A stretch of DNA of 64,000 nt from Bradyrhizobium sp. CCBAU 51627 (lineage in GTDB: Bacteria; Pseudomonadota; Alphaproteobacteria; Rhizobiales; Xanthobacteraceae). Numbering within the stretch: the stretch's first letter is position 1; each line of letters starts with the position of its first letter. The notes beneath the pieces are model-generated. The model had not been told where the DNA came from. It saw only the letters and a program-made list of their open reading frames with translations, and ran no database searches. Of this stretch, positions 8,319-17,495 are shown in pieces. Where the stretch lies: the NCBI RefSeq assembly GCF_028128765.1, contig NZ_LBJG01000027.1, forward strand, positions 310,001-374,000. Reading direction: 5' to 3'. A program made the position numbers and the translations under genes.

Positions 8319-11300
8319 TCACCAACTGTAGCCAACGCTGCCCTTGAGCGCATAACTGCGGGTCACGTTGGAGAAGGCGCCCTCGAACGTTGCCGCCGTG
8401 GACCAGCCGTTCAGCCACTTCAGTTGCGCCGATGCCGTCGTCAGCGCGGAGTCGTGCGCCTGCGCCGCTCCGTTCACGACAAAGCTTGCGCCCGGCAGGG
8501 TCTGGAACGTGGCCGAGATCGTGCGGTCCGGATTGAAGTCGTGCGCCCATGCGAGACGGCCACGCAAGGTCAGCATCGCCGTCTCCAGCGCATAGGACCG
8601 GTCGGTGCGGACGCCCATCTCGCCGCGCCAATCGGTGACGTCACGGCCCGCATAGTTCAGCGCGAAGGTATTGGCACCGGAGATCGCCTGCTCGGCGTAG
8701 CCCGGAAGGAAGAACGAGGTGAATTGCGCCGCGCCATAGGGCGTGATCCCCATCCATGGCGTCGCAAAGCGGTAGCCGCCCTCGAAGCGCCCCGACAGCG
8801 CGTTGGCATTGAAGCGCGCCTGGAGCTGGTCGAGGCCTGCGATCGTCACCGCGCGGCTGGTGGTGATGTCCTGCCAGCCATAGGCGAGCGCGCCGGAGAC
8901 ATAGACGTTGCCGCTCATGTGCCTTGCATAGGCGCCGACCTGGAACAGGTCGGAGCGCCCACTGCCGAGGCTGTTGGCGAGGCTGAAGCTGGTGCCGCCG
9001 CCGGCGAGCGCAAAGCCCGCGATGGTGTTCGGCGAGAGCAGGTAATCTGCGCCAGCAGCGGCGCCGGCAATACGGCTGGTCGCCGTGTTCGATCCGACCG
9101 TCGCGTTGCCGCTCGTGGTCTGCGATCCGCCGTATCCGGTGGCCCAAACGTTCCAGCGCTGTGCAGCCTCGAGGGGCGCCTTGGTGAATTGGGTCGCGAA
9201 GGCATCTGTCTTCGCATGCGGCCTTGCCGCTTCACCGGCGTAAGACAAGGCAGCGCCGCTCGGCACGGACCTCTCGCCGCGGTTGCCGACGAAGGGGTCG
9301 AGCAGGATGTTGAGGAAGCGATCCATCGCATCGAACGTGGTCTGGAGCGTGCCTGTTCCGGCTTCACCCGAGGCTTGCGTCAGTGCGCCCTGGAGATTCG
9401 CTCCGCTGGCGTTGAACAGGCTGTTGAAGGCGCCGGTCGGATTGGCGCCCGCGAGCAGTGCGGCATCGATGCCGGCGGCAACGTTCTTCTGGTTGATGGT
9501 GGCAGATGTCGGCAGTCCCAATGACAACAGGCCGGGATCGACCGTCAGCAGCACCTCGTTGCCGGCATAGCTGACGCGCGCATTACGCGCCAAGGCCGGG
9601 GTGCTCACAGTCACGGTGCCAAAGGTGCCGGACAGGTTTGACGCGGTGAGAATGGTGTAGGTGGTGGTTGCATTGACGCGGCTCGTCGGCATCACCGCAA
9701 GCGTACCGGCGAGTTGCGCAGAGCCGCCGACAATCGTCTTGTCAGCCGAGGCGCCGGAGATCTGCACCATATAGGTCGCGGCCGTCGTGAAGACGAGATT
9801 GCCGGTGACGGTCACCGTGCCGATCGAATTGCCCGGTGCCAGCGTGCCGCCATTCACGGTGACGTCGGCGAGGCTGCCCGAGCCGCCAAGCGTGCCGCCG
9901 GCATTCACGGTTGTGGCCGACGTCGTGACCGCGCCGTTCACCGACAACGTGCCGCCGTCGACCGTGGTCGCGCCGGTGTAGGTGTCGTTGCCGGTGAGCA
10001 CGGTGGTGCCGGCGATCTGATGGACCGCGCCGTTGCCGCTGATGTCGGGCGAGAACAAATAGTTCGAAGAGGTGTGGTTGAAATTGATGACGCCCGAACC
10101 GCTCCCGAACTGGACGGAGCCCACATTCAGACTGCCTGGCGCCGCCGCGGCGGAACCTGGCGCTGCGCCGATGTTGAGCACACCGGTCGCGGACGCGCCT
10201 TGGGCGAGATAGACATTCCCAGTTGCGGTGACGGAGCCACTATTGGCAATGGTCAGCGCGCCATTGCCGGCAAGGCCCACAGTCAGATCGCCGTTGCTCG
10301 TCAGGGTTGATCCTGCGCCGTCCACCGCGACGATACCCGAGCCGCTGGCGAAGGCGCCGAGCTGGACACCGCCGGACGTCACGGCTGCGCCGTTCAACAG
10401 GTTGAGCGCGCCTGTGCCCATCATTCCGACAGTCAGGACGCTAGCGTTGCTCCAGCTCGAGCCCGCGCCGGTCACCGTCACCGTGCCGCTTGAACCGGCC
10501 AGGGTGCCGATGGCGCCATTATTGCTGGAGACCGCGGCACCGGTCGAAATCGTGAGACGGCCCTGGCCGAAGCCGCCGATCGTGAGGTTGTTCGTGCTGG
10601 TCCAGGAGGATCCCAAACCGTCGACGGTCGCCGTCCCGCTGCTTCCCGTGCTGTTGCCGATCGTGCTGTCAAACGCGCTCGCCGAACCACCATTGCTGAT
10701 GGTGAGTGTCCCGGCGCCACCAAAGCCGACGGTGAGACCGGTGTTGGTCAAGCTTGACCCTGAGCCATCGACCTTGATCGTGCCACTCGATCCCGCGTAG
10801 TAGCCAAGATAGGTGGACGACGCGCTGACCGTGGCGCCATTGGTCACGTTCAGCGTGCCGGTACCGTTCTGACCGACCCTGATCGCCGTGCTGCTCGCCC
10901 AAGTCGATCCTGCACCGTCCACCGTGATCGTTCCCACGCCGGTCAGCGCAGATCCGAGGAGCGCGGGCGCCGTTGACGTCGTCAGCCGGGCGCCATTCGA
11001 TATCGTGAGATTTCCGATGCCGCCGGCGCCGACTTCGAGTTGGCCCGCGGCGAACAGGGTGCCGGCGCCATCGATCGTTCCGGTTCCTTGCGAGGGCGCG
11101 TTGCCTCCGAATCCGGTGTTGTTGCCGAAGGTCGCGGCAAAGGTTGTAACGCTGGCGCCTTGTGAGACCGCCAGGCTTCCAGTGCCGTCCACGCCAAGAA
11201 TGAGAACTCCCGAGCTGGTCAAGCTGGATCCCGCCCCTGCCACCTTCACCGAGCCGACGCCGCTGGTCCCGTCGCCAACGCCGATGATCGGAGCCGAGAC

Positions 11301-12035
11301 GCTGGCGCCGTTGGAGATGGTGAGGGTGCCGGTGCCCGCCTCGCCAATGGTGAGGATGTGCGACGTCGTCCAGCTCGCATTCGAACCGCTGACATTGACC
11401 AGGCCCGTCGCGCCGGCGAACGTGCCCAAGGTGGCATTGGCGTTGGTCACGCTGGTGCCGGCTCCGATGTTCAGCACGCCTTTGCCACTCGAGCCGATGT
11501 CAAAGTCGCCGCTGTTGTGCCAGGCCGAACCTGCTCCCGTGAGCGTGACCGTGCCGTTGCCGTTCTGAAAGAAGCCGATCGTGCCTGCGCTCGTCGTGAG
11601 AATGCTACCACCCTGGATGAAGAGCTGGCCCGTCGCGATCGAGCCGACGAAGAGCTGGTTGGCGAAGCCATTCGCGGCAGTGGTCAGGCCGGTCGGATTG
11701 GGCATTATCGTGTCGATCGTGACGTTGTCCGCGGCCGTCGGCACGACGTTCATGGTCCCGTCGGTCCAGTTGCCCGCCGCGATCCAGTTGCTGGACACCG
11801 TACCGAGCCATTGCACCGAGCTGGCGGCGTTTGCGGCGCCCGCAAGCAGCAGTCCGGTCAGGGCCGTCGAACCGGCCAGCCAGGCGCGCAGCGATTGCGC
11901 GCGCCGACGCATCGTGGGGGCGTGATCGTGAGCACGGCCGGTGCGGACAGGCCCCGACCGCTCGATGCCGGCAGCCACAGAAAGCCGGGGAGAAGACACG
12001 CGCGCCGGCTGCCGCACAATTTCGATCAGGCTCAT
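8319..12035 (-). CDS. Autotransporter (type Va secretion) with T5SS/PEP-CTERM-type repeats
   Basis: The 1238-residue protein has an extended N-terminal region, then a signal peptide (RRRAQSLRAWLAG, hydrophobic core, AGAANA) around residues 42-70. Nine glycine-rich repeats of ~48 residues follow, each with a core like GAGSSWTNSG, LTVGxxGTGTLTISNG and ASV; they match the T5SS/PEP-CTERM-associated repeat pattern. A PATR-type beta-strand repeat (LTGNDTYTGATTVDGGTLSV) comes next. A ~270-residue outer-membrane barrel ends in the aromatic residue of GYSW. The passenger should form a surface beta-helix, probably an adhesin. The ATG at 12035 was chosen because AGGA stands seven bases upstream. It is divergent from an AraC regulator. 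Confidence 0.92.
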   Translation of the reverse strand: MSLIEIVRQPARVSSPRLSVAAGIERSGPVRTGRAHDHAPTMRRRAQSLRAWLAGSTALTGLLLAGAANAASSVQWLGTVSSNWIAAGNWTDGTMNVVPTAADNVTIDTIMPNPTGLTTAANGFANQLFVGSIATGQLFIQGGSILTTSAGTIGFFQNGNGTVTLTGAGSAWHNSGDFDIGSSGKGVLNIGAGTSVTNANATLGTFAGATGLVNVSGSNASWTTSHILTIGEAGTGTLTISNGASVSAPIIGVGDGTSGVGSVKVAGAGSSLTSSGVLILGVDGTGSLAVSQGASVTTFAATFGNNTGFGGNAPSQGTGTIDGAGTLFAAGQLEVGAGGIGNLTISNGARLTTSTAPALLGSALTGVGTITVDGAGSTWASSTAIRVGQNGTGTLNVTNGATVSASSTYLGYYAGSSGTIKVDGSGSSLTNTGLTVGFGGAGTLTISNGGSASAFDSTIGNSTGSSGTATVDGLGSSWTSTNNLTIGGFGQGRLTISTGAAVSSNNGAIGTLAGSSGTVTVTGAGSSWSNASVLTVGMMGTGALNLLNGAAVTSGGVQLGAFASGSGIVAVDGAGSTLTSNGDLTVGLAGNGALTIANSGSVTATGNVYLAQGASATGVLNIGAAPGSAAAAPGSLNVGSVQFGSGSGVINFNHTSSNYLFSPDISGNGAVHQIAGTTVLTGNDTYTGATTVDGGTLSVNGAVTTSATTVNAGGTLGGSGSLADVTVNGGTLAPGNSIGTVTVTGNLVFTTAATYMVQISGASADKTIVGGSAQLAGTLAVMPTSRVNATTTYTILTASNLSGTFGTVTVSTPALARNARVSYAGNEVLLTVDPGLLSLGLPTSATINQKNVAAGIDAALLAGANPTGAFNSLFNASGANLQGALTQASGEAGTGTLQTTFDAMDRFLNILLDPFVGNRGERSVPSGAALSYAGEAARPHAKTDAFATQFTKAPLEAAQRWNVWATGYGGSQTTSGNATVGSNTATSRIAGAAAGADYLLSPNTIAGFALAGGGTSFSLANSLGSGRSDLFQVGAYARHMSGNVYVSGALAYGWQDITTSRAVTIAGLDQLQARFNANALSGRFEGGYRFATPWMGITPYGAAQFTSFFLPGYAEQAISGANTFALNYAGRDVTDWRGEMGVRTDRSYALETAMLTLRGRLAWAHDFNPDRTISATFQTLPGASFVVNGAAQAHDSALTTASAQLKWLNGWSTAATFEGAFSNVTRSYALKGSVGYSW

Positions 12036-12313
12036 CTGCAAGTCCTGGCTGTCCTATCGCTTCGCAAGGGCCGAACCGCCCCTCGTGGAAACGCACCGAA
12101 ACGTCCCATCGCCAGAAGGCTTAGTCGGTTCGTCCGATAACGGCTTGGACTTGAGGGAACGGAGTTTTGGACCACAGCGAACTGATCCCCAGTCCGCCGC
12201 AAGAAGATGCATTCGGGCTACAGTGCTTGCCTGGCCACCATTGTTTCTCAACGAAAATCAGCTATAGCTGCGGGATGTTGAACTTGCGGCGAGTGACGTC
12301 CGACTTAGAGCGC

Positions 12314-13297
12314 ATGACCTCGCCTAAGCTTCCGTTCGCGCCACAGAAAATCTCAACCGACGCTTTTCCTGCACGCCGCCGCCTCAGTATGTGGCGCGAG
12401 ATCTACGGCCGCAACATCACGCACGTCGATATCGATGCGATCGGCGACGAACCATTCCATGCCAGCGTCACTTTTCAGAGCCTGCCCGGCGTGGCCCTCG
12501 TGTCGGGAACGCGCTCCGCCGCGCAATATCGCATCACCCGGCAGCACGCCGCCCGCGCCGCAGACGCATTCGGCTTGACGATTCTGACAAGCGGTGCGGC
12601 CACGACCGAGCAGCTCGGTCGTGAGATCCCGCTCCAGCCCGGTTCAGCCGTCGCCATCTCCCCGGCATACCCGTCGGTGAGCACGATGTACGAGCCGGGC
12701 AATGTCGTGACCGTCGCCCTGCCCCGGCTTCAGGTCGCGGCGCTGGTGCGGGACCTCGACGCAGTCTATGCACGCCCGATTCTCGCTGGAAACGAAGCCG
12801 TCCGGCTTCTGCTCTCCTATGTCGAGGCGCTGCACAGTGGCGATACGCTCGGCCGAGCGGCCATCGCGGAGACGGCCGCCCGCCACATCGTCGATCTCGC
12901 CGCGCTCGCGCTCGGCGCCAAGGCAGATGAGGCGCATGAGGCGCACCGGCGGGGGCTTGCCGCCGCGCGGCTGGAAGCGATCAAGGCCGAAGTGCGAGAC
13001 CAAATCGGCAGCCACGATCTGTCCGTCGCCACGGTGGCCGCGCGGCTCGGCATGACCACGCGCTACGTGCACAAGTTGTTTGAACGGGAAGGCATGACCT
13101 TTTCGGAATTCGTCTTGGCCCGCAGGCTCGAGCGCGCGCTCCGGATGCTGACCGGCGAACGCTTTGCGGCGCTCACGGTCAGCGCCATCGCGTACGATTG
13201 CGGTTTCAGCGACTTGTCGTACTTCTACCGGACGTTCCGCCGCGCCTATGACGCAACGCCAACTGATCTGCGCAAGGCGTCGCGCCGCGCGCGATGA
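12314..13297 (+). CDS. AraC-family transcriptional regulator
   Basis: The 327-residue protein has an N-terminal AraC-binding-like domain (ARRRLSMWREIYGRN onward). The C-terminal ~100 residues are a double helix-turn-helix of the AraC/XylS type, with LSVATVAARLGMTTRYVHKLFE and IAYDCGFSDLSYFYRTFRRAY. Start codons at 12275 and 12314 are both possible, and no strong ribosome site separates them; 12314 gives the usual family N-terminus. It is divergent from the autotransporter gene, so regulation of that surface protein is a reasonable guess but is not shown. Confidence 0.9.
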   Translation: MTSPKLPFAPQKISTDAFPARRRLSMWREIYGRNITHVDIDAIGDEPFHASVTFQSLPGVALVSGTRSAAQYRITRQHAARAADAFGLTILTSGAATTEQLGREIPLQPGSAVAISPAYPSVSTMYEPGNVVTVALPRLQVAALVRDLDAVYARPILAGNEAVRLLLSYVEALHSGDTLGRAAIAETAARHIVDLAALALGAKADEAHEAHRRGLAAARLEAIKAEVRDQIGSHDLSVATVAARLGMTTRYVHKLFEREGMTFSEFVLARRLERALRMLTGERFAALTVSAIAYDCGFSDLSYFYRTFRRAYDATPTDLRKASRRAR

Positions 13298-13334
13298 TCA
13301 GGTCGCTTGCCGGAAGCCGCGGGATCCCACGACG

Positions 13335-14837
13335 CTAGCGCGCTTCCGGCGGCGGCGAGCGGTCCAGTACGTCGCCTTTTGCGCCTTCCACGAGATCGAT
13401 GCCGTAGGTCTCGACCACCAGCGGCCCGCGCTTACGTTGCAACTCACTGATGCGCGTCACTTTCGCGAACAGCTCGTTCAGGAACGGGTGGCCGTCGGGA
13501 CGCAACTCGTCGACATAAAGCAGCCTGCCGGCAAGCAGCTTCGGATCGGGCTCGGGCATGTTGACCCAGCGGATGCGCTGGTTCTGCTGCACCACGCAGC
13601 TGCCGCGCGGCAGATAGAAGGCGAGCCAGCCGGTGGTGCCGTAATCCGGCGTCAGCACGCAGGTCGCGCCATGGCGCACGCGTTCCGCTTCGATGCCGGC
13701 GGCAAGTTCGCGCCAGCCTACCCCGACGCTGCGCACGGTCGCGTCACGGCGATAGCCGGACAGCCAGCCGGTATTGGCTTGCAGGATCAGCGCGGCAAAC
13801 ATCACGATGCCGGTCGGCGCGGCCCAGCGCAGGCAGAAATCCACCAGGCGTCGCGCGGGCGGCTTCCACTGCGCGAGGTTGGCTGCGGCCGCAGCGGCGA
13901 CGACGAACGGCGGATAGACCGGCGCGAACCAGTTGGCCTCGACGCGGGCGTGCAGCGAATGCCAGACGAAATAGGCGACGATGGTCCAGAACATCGTCTC
14001 GATCAGCAAACGTGAGGCGAGCGCACCGGCTCTGCGCCAGGTCAGTGCATGCAGCCCCATCGCGCCGAGGATGAAGACCAGCGGCGTCGCGAACGCGATC
14101 TGCGTCGGGATCAATTCGGCGATGAAGACCGGACGGAAGTCCTCGATCCTGGCGCGGCCAAGCTGCTTGACGAACGAGACCCAGTGATGATCCGCATTCC
14201 AGAGGATCACCGGCGAGAACAGTGCCAGCGCCACGAGCCCGCCGAGATAGGGCCAGGGCGAGAGGAACCAGCGCCGGAGTTTCGGCACGCAAGCGAGCCA
14301 GATCAGGATCGCCGCGCCAAAGAACATCGCGGTGTATTTCGACAGCAGCGCCGCGCCGACGGCGGCGCCGACCGCAAGCCACCAGGCACCGCGGCCGGTC
14401 TCCAGCACTTTCGCGAGGAAGAACAGAACGAAGCTGGAGGCCACCAGTAGTGGCGCATCCGGCGTGACGATGAGCGTGCCGACCGAGGCCATCATCGTGA
14501 CGTTGAGCAGGATGGCGCTGGTCGCCGCCACGCGGGCACCGCCGAACAGGATCGCGGCGGTGCGATAGATCGCATAGCTCATCGGCAGCGCGAGCAGGAT
14601 CGAGACCAGGCGGACGCCGAGTTCAGTATCGCCGGCGATCATTGTGCCGGCGCGGATGACGTAGGCCACCATCGGCGGATGGTCGTAATAGCCGCCCGCC
14701 AGACTCTTCGACCACATCCAGTAATAGGCTTCGTCGAAGGTGATCGGCGTGAAAGCGGCCGCGACCAGCCGCAAGGCGACCAGCGCAAGGATCACCAGCG
14801 CCGTATTGCGGATGATCCGCGCGTCAGCCCCGCCCAT
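13335..14837 (-). CDS. Glycosyltransferase family 39 (ArnT/PMT-like) membrane protein
   Basis: The 500-residue protein is a multi-pass membrane GT-C enzyme. The first periplasmic loop carries the acidic motif ITFDEAYYWMW and then YYDHPPMVAY, the signature of GT39/ArnT-like transferases that use polyprenyl-phosphate sugars. About a dozen hydrophobic segments follow, and the C-terminal ~130 residues are soluble and periplasmic. It would transfer a sugar from a lipid donor to lipid A, protein or glycan; the acceptor is unknown. It lies 18 bases downstream of a GT2-GtrA fusion that could make the donor, so the two form one operon. Confidence 0.88.
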   Translation of the reverse strand: MGGADARIIRNTALVILALVALRLVAAAFTPITFDEAYYWMWSKSLAGGYYDHPPMVAYVIRAGTMIAGDTELGVRLVSILLALPMSYAIYRTAAILFGGARVAATSAILLNVTMMASVGTLIVTPDAPLLVASSFVLFFLAKVLETGRGAWWLAVGAAVGAALLSKYTAMFFGAAILIWLACVPKLRRWFLSPWPYLGGLVALALFSPVILWNADHHWVSFVKQLGRARIEDFRPVFIAELIPTQIAFATPLVFILGAMGLHALTWRRAGALASRLLIETMFWTIVAYFVWHSLHARVEANWFAPVYPPFVVAAAAAANLAQWKPPARRLVDFCLRWAAPTGIVMFAALILQANTGWLSGYRRDATVRSVGVGWRELAAGIEAERVRHGATCVLTPDYGTTGWLAFYLPRGSCVVQQNQRIRWVNMPEPDPKLLAGRLLYVDELRPDGHPFLNELFAKVTRISELQRKRGPLVVETYGIDLVEGAKGDVLDRSPPPEAR

Positions 14838-14855
14838 ATCCGAATCCTTGGCGCG

Positions 14856-15983
14856 CTATTTCTTGCGCCAGACGAACAGTCCGGACATCGCGTAATTCCA
14901 CACCACGCCCATCAGCGCGCCGGCCATGCCGGCCAGCCACCAGATCGGCTCCTGGTCGTAGACCGAGAAGGCGACGCCGACATTGGCGAGCAGGCCGACG
15001 CTGCACACGATGTAGAACATGATCAGGCCGCGCAGGATCCCGAACCCCTTCAGCCGCTGATCGCGATAGGTGAGGAAGTTGTTCATGATGAAGTTGCTGG
15101 TCATGGCGACGATGGCGCCGGCAGCCTGCGCCTCCGCGAACGGCACCTTGACCAGCTGAAGCGCGATGAACAGCGTGGTGAGATGCACCACGAGGCCGAT
15201 ACCGCCCACCATCGCGAACAGGATGAAGCGCAGCGAGACGATGTCGTTGGTGAGCTTGGCCAGTACGAGGCCGAGGAAGTCCAGCGCGACCATGGAATCG
15301 AGCTTGCTTTCGCCGTGCTGACGGGCGCCGAACGTGTAGGGAATCTCGACGGCGCGCAGATCGCCATGTGCGGTGGCGACGAGATCGAGCAGTATCTTGA
15401 ATCCGTGCACCGACAGTTTCGGCGCCAATTGCTCGAAACGATCGCGGCGCACCATGAAGAAGCCGCTCATGGGATCGGCGATCTCGACCCGCAGCATCTT
15501 CTTGGCCACTTCGGTCGCGAGCGCACTGGCCCCGGCGCGCTGCTTGTTGAAGCCTTCGCTCTTGTAACCCTCGATGTAGCGGCTGCCGACGACGAGGTCG
15601 GCTTTGTCGCTCGCGAGCAAGAGCAGCATCTTCGGCAACTGGGTTTCGTCATGCTGGAGGTCGGCGTCGATCACGGCAGCGTAAGGCGCGCTCGAGGCCA
15701 GGATGCCCTCGATGCAGGCGCCCGACAGGCCGCGGCGGCCGATGCGCCGGATGCAGCGCACGCGGCTGTCCTTCAGCGCCAGCGCCCGCACCACGTCCCA
15801 GGTGCCATCGGGCGAATTGTCGTCGACGAAGACGACCTCCCAGGCGATGTTGACGAGCGTCGCCGCCAGCCGCCGATACAGCACCGTGACGTTGTCACGC
15901 TCGTTGAAAGTCGGGACGATGACCGACAGTTCGGGCCCCTCTTGAGCCTGATTGTCGACGCCCGGTCTGATAGCTTCATTCAT
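14856..15983 (-). CDS. GT2 polyprenyl-phosphate glycosyltransferase fused to a GtrA-like membrane domain
   Basis: The 375-residue protein starts with a GT-A catalytic domain (residues ~18-240). The nucleotide-sugar motifs are SVIVPTFNERDN, VDDNSPDGT and DADLQHDE. This is the dolichol-phosphate mannose synthase type. The last ~130 residues have four hydrophobic helices of the GtrA/flippase-like family (FILFAMVGGIGLVVHL onward). It should make a polyprenyl-phosphate sugar at the inner membrane and possibly help flip it. The fusion arrangement is known in other bacteria. It is the first gene of the pair with GT39. Confidence 0.9.
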   Translation of the reverse strand: MNEAIRPGVDNQAQEGPELSVIVPTFNERDNVTVLYRRLAATLVNIAWEVVFVDDNSPDGTWDVVRALALKDSRVRCIRRIGRRGLSGACIEGILASSAPYAAVIDADLQHDETQLPKMLLLLASDKADLVVGSRYIEGYKSEGFNKQRAGASALATEVAKKMLRVEIADPMSGFFMVRRDRFEQLAPKLSVHGFKILLDLVATAHGDLRAVEIPYTFGARQHGESKLDSMVALDFLGLVLAKLTNDIVSLRFILFAMVGGIGLVVHLTTLFIALQLVKVPFAEAQAAGAIVAMTSNFIMNNFLTYRDQRLKGFGILRGLIMFYIVCSVGLLANVGVAFSVYDQEPIWWLAGMAGALMGVVWNYAMSGLFVWRKK

Positions 15984-16226
15984 GACGGCAGCGTATATCC
16001 GCCGCGTCCTGCGCTGCCAAGCCGGGGTTTATGTGGGAATCAGCCCAAAAGGGGCCCTGAAATGCCAACGACCCCGGAACGGCGGACCGCGCGTACATCC
16101 GGCGCAGGCCCAAGCTATTCCAAGGTCGTCCCAGCGGCGGAGCTTTTGGCTCGACGTCGCCGTTAGGGGCTAAATGGGAGCGGTGAAGCCGCTTTGCAAG
16201 GGGGCAAAGCCGCCCATTTTCCCGCA

Positions 16227-16433
16227 TTACTGGTTCGGGACTTCCCGGATCACCGGGCCCCGCGGCGCCGGTGCGGCCGGGACTGCGGGCGCCCCGGCGG
16301 CGGGAGCCGGCTCGACCTTGGCCGGCTTCGGCGGCTTGCCGTACTGCCCGATCGGCCCGAACACGACGGCGACCGCAAGCACGATCGCCGCGACGATCGC
16401 GCCAAAAATGCCACCCACCGACTCAGACGCCAT
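16227..16433 (-). CDS. Small proline/alanine-rich single-span membrane protein
   Basis: The 68-residue frame encodes one hydrophobic helix (GIFGAIVAAIVLAVAVVFGPIG), then a Pro/Ala/Lys-rich soluble tail ending PRGPVIREVPNQ. I do not recognise a family. The start MASESVGG was chosen because residues before it lack hydrophobic or conserved character; an in-frame start at 16463 is possible. Codon use is compatible with a real gene. Its neighbours give no clear functional hint. Confidence 0.5.
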   Translation of the reverse strand: MASESVGGIFGAIVAAIVLAVAVVFGPIGQYGKPPKPAKVEPAPAAGAPAVPAAPAPRGPVIREVPNQ

Positions 16434-16521
16434 GCCAGCCCGTCCCTGTTCCTGATGCGGCACTCATACCATGGATGCATGCGTGGCCGGAAGAGCTGCC
16501 GGCCTGCAGCAGTGCGTAGCC

Positions 16522-16710
16522 CTATTTCTGAGGCGGCCTGTGCTTGACGAACGCAGTCACGATGTCCTTCTGCGCCGACTCCACCGCCCTGTTCGCGGTC
16601 GCAAGATGTCAGGGCACGATCTGCGCGACCCTGGTATGACCCAAGGGGAAGCCGTCGATCGGCTCGACGCGAAAACCTCGTAAGCCTAGGCCCCGGAACG
16701 TCGGGCGCGT
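16522..16710 (-). pseudogene. Decayed C-terminal gene remnant
   Basis: On the minus strand one frame reads coherently from about 16710 (RPTFRGLGLRGFRVEPIDG, then FPLGHTRVAQIVP). It hits an in-frame TGA and continues sensibly as HLATANRAVESAQKDIVTA to a TAG at 16522. The protein-like composition on both sides of the stop, and the lack of a start, suggest a relic of a longer gene. The parent family is not recognised. It lies directly after the ABC permease operon. Confidence 0.4.
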
Positions 16711-17495
16711 CAGGAGCTCCTCCGCTGCCGGGCGCTCGCCAGCAGCACCAGCATGAAGGAAGCCGCCGTCATCAACGTCGAGATCGCGGCGATCGTGGGG
16801 TCGATCTCATCACGGAGCGCGGTGAACATGCGCTTGGTCAGCGGCTGGTACTGGCCACCGGAGATGAACAGCGCGACGATGGTCTCGTCCATCGCGGAAA
16901 TGAAGGCGAAGATGCCGCCGGCTACGACACTGGATTTGATCTGCGGCAGCGTCACCGCGAAAAAGCTGCGCAGGCGGTTCATGCCGAGGCTGCGCGCGAC
17001 CATCTCCTGCGCGGCGTCGAAGCTTTGCAAGCCCGCCAGCGCGGAGATCACGACATAGGGCAGCGCAAGCATCACATTCGCCAGCACGAGGCCCGGCATG
17101 GTCGCGACCAGGCCGACCCTGGCATAGACGAAAAAGATGCCGACCGCGGTGATGATGATCGGCACCACCAGCGGCAGCAGCAGCGCCATGTGGATGATGC
17201 GCATGATGCGCAGTTTCGACTGGCTGATGGCATAGGCAGCCGCGACACCGCACGGCGTTGCTATCACCACGGTGAACAGCGCCACCGTCAGCGTCACCCG
17301 CGTCGCCTGCATCCAGGCCGGATTCGAAAAATACTGCTGGTACCAGCGCGTCGAGAACGACGGCGGCGGGAAGGTCAAAAAGCGCGCGCTGGAGAACGAG
17401 ATCGGCGCGATGATCAGCACGGGCAGGATCAGATAGACCAGCACCAGCGCGCTGATCACGTACAGGGCAATCCGAGCGGACGAGACGCGCATCAT
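16710..17495 (-). CDS. Polyamine-type ABC transporter permease (PotC-like)
   Basis: The 261-residue protein has six hydrophobic segments. It also carries the permease EAA-type loop (AAQEMVARSLGMNRLRSFFAVTLPQI) that docks to the ATPase. It is the second inner-membrane permease of a spermidine/putrescine-family importer. Its start overlaps the end of the preceding permease gene by four bases, so translation is coupled. It is the last gene of the operon that begins with the ATPase at 22.6 kb. Actual substrate is uncertain; the linked FAD amine oxidase-like enzyme fits an amine. Confidence 0.9.
   Translation of the reverse strand: MMRVSSARIALYVISALVLVYLILPVLIIAPISFSSARFLTFPPPSFSTRWYQQYFSNPAWMQATRVTLTVALFTVVIATPCGVAAAYAISQSKLRIMRIIHMALLLPLVVPIIITAVGIFFVYARVGLVATMPGLVLANVMLALPYVVISALAGLQSFDAAQEMVARSLGMNRLRSFFAVTLPQIKSSVVAGGIFAFISAMDETIVALFISGGQYQPLTKRMFTALRDEIDPTIAAISTLMTAASFMLVLLASARQRRSS

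Noticed and set aside
8194..8631. 145-codon minus-strand frame at the autotransporter 3' end
   Set aside because: Different frame from the barrel domain, no start signal or domain.
9900..11600. Regular repeats that might suggest a CRISPR or tandem array
   Set aside because: The periodicity (~144 bases) is that of protein repeats in the autotransporter; units vary and stay in frame.
14679..16166. 495-codon plus-strand frame over the glycosyltransferase genes
   Set aside because: Antisense to two genes with clear membrane and GT-A motifs.
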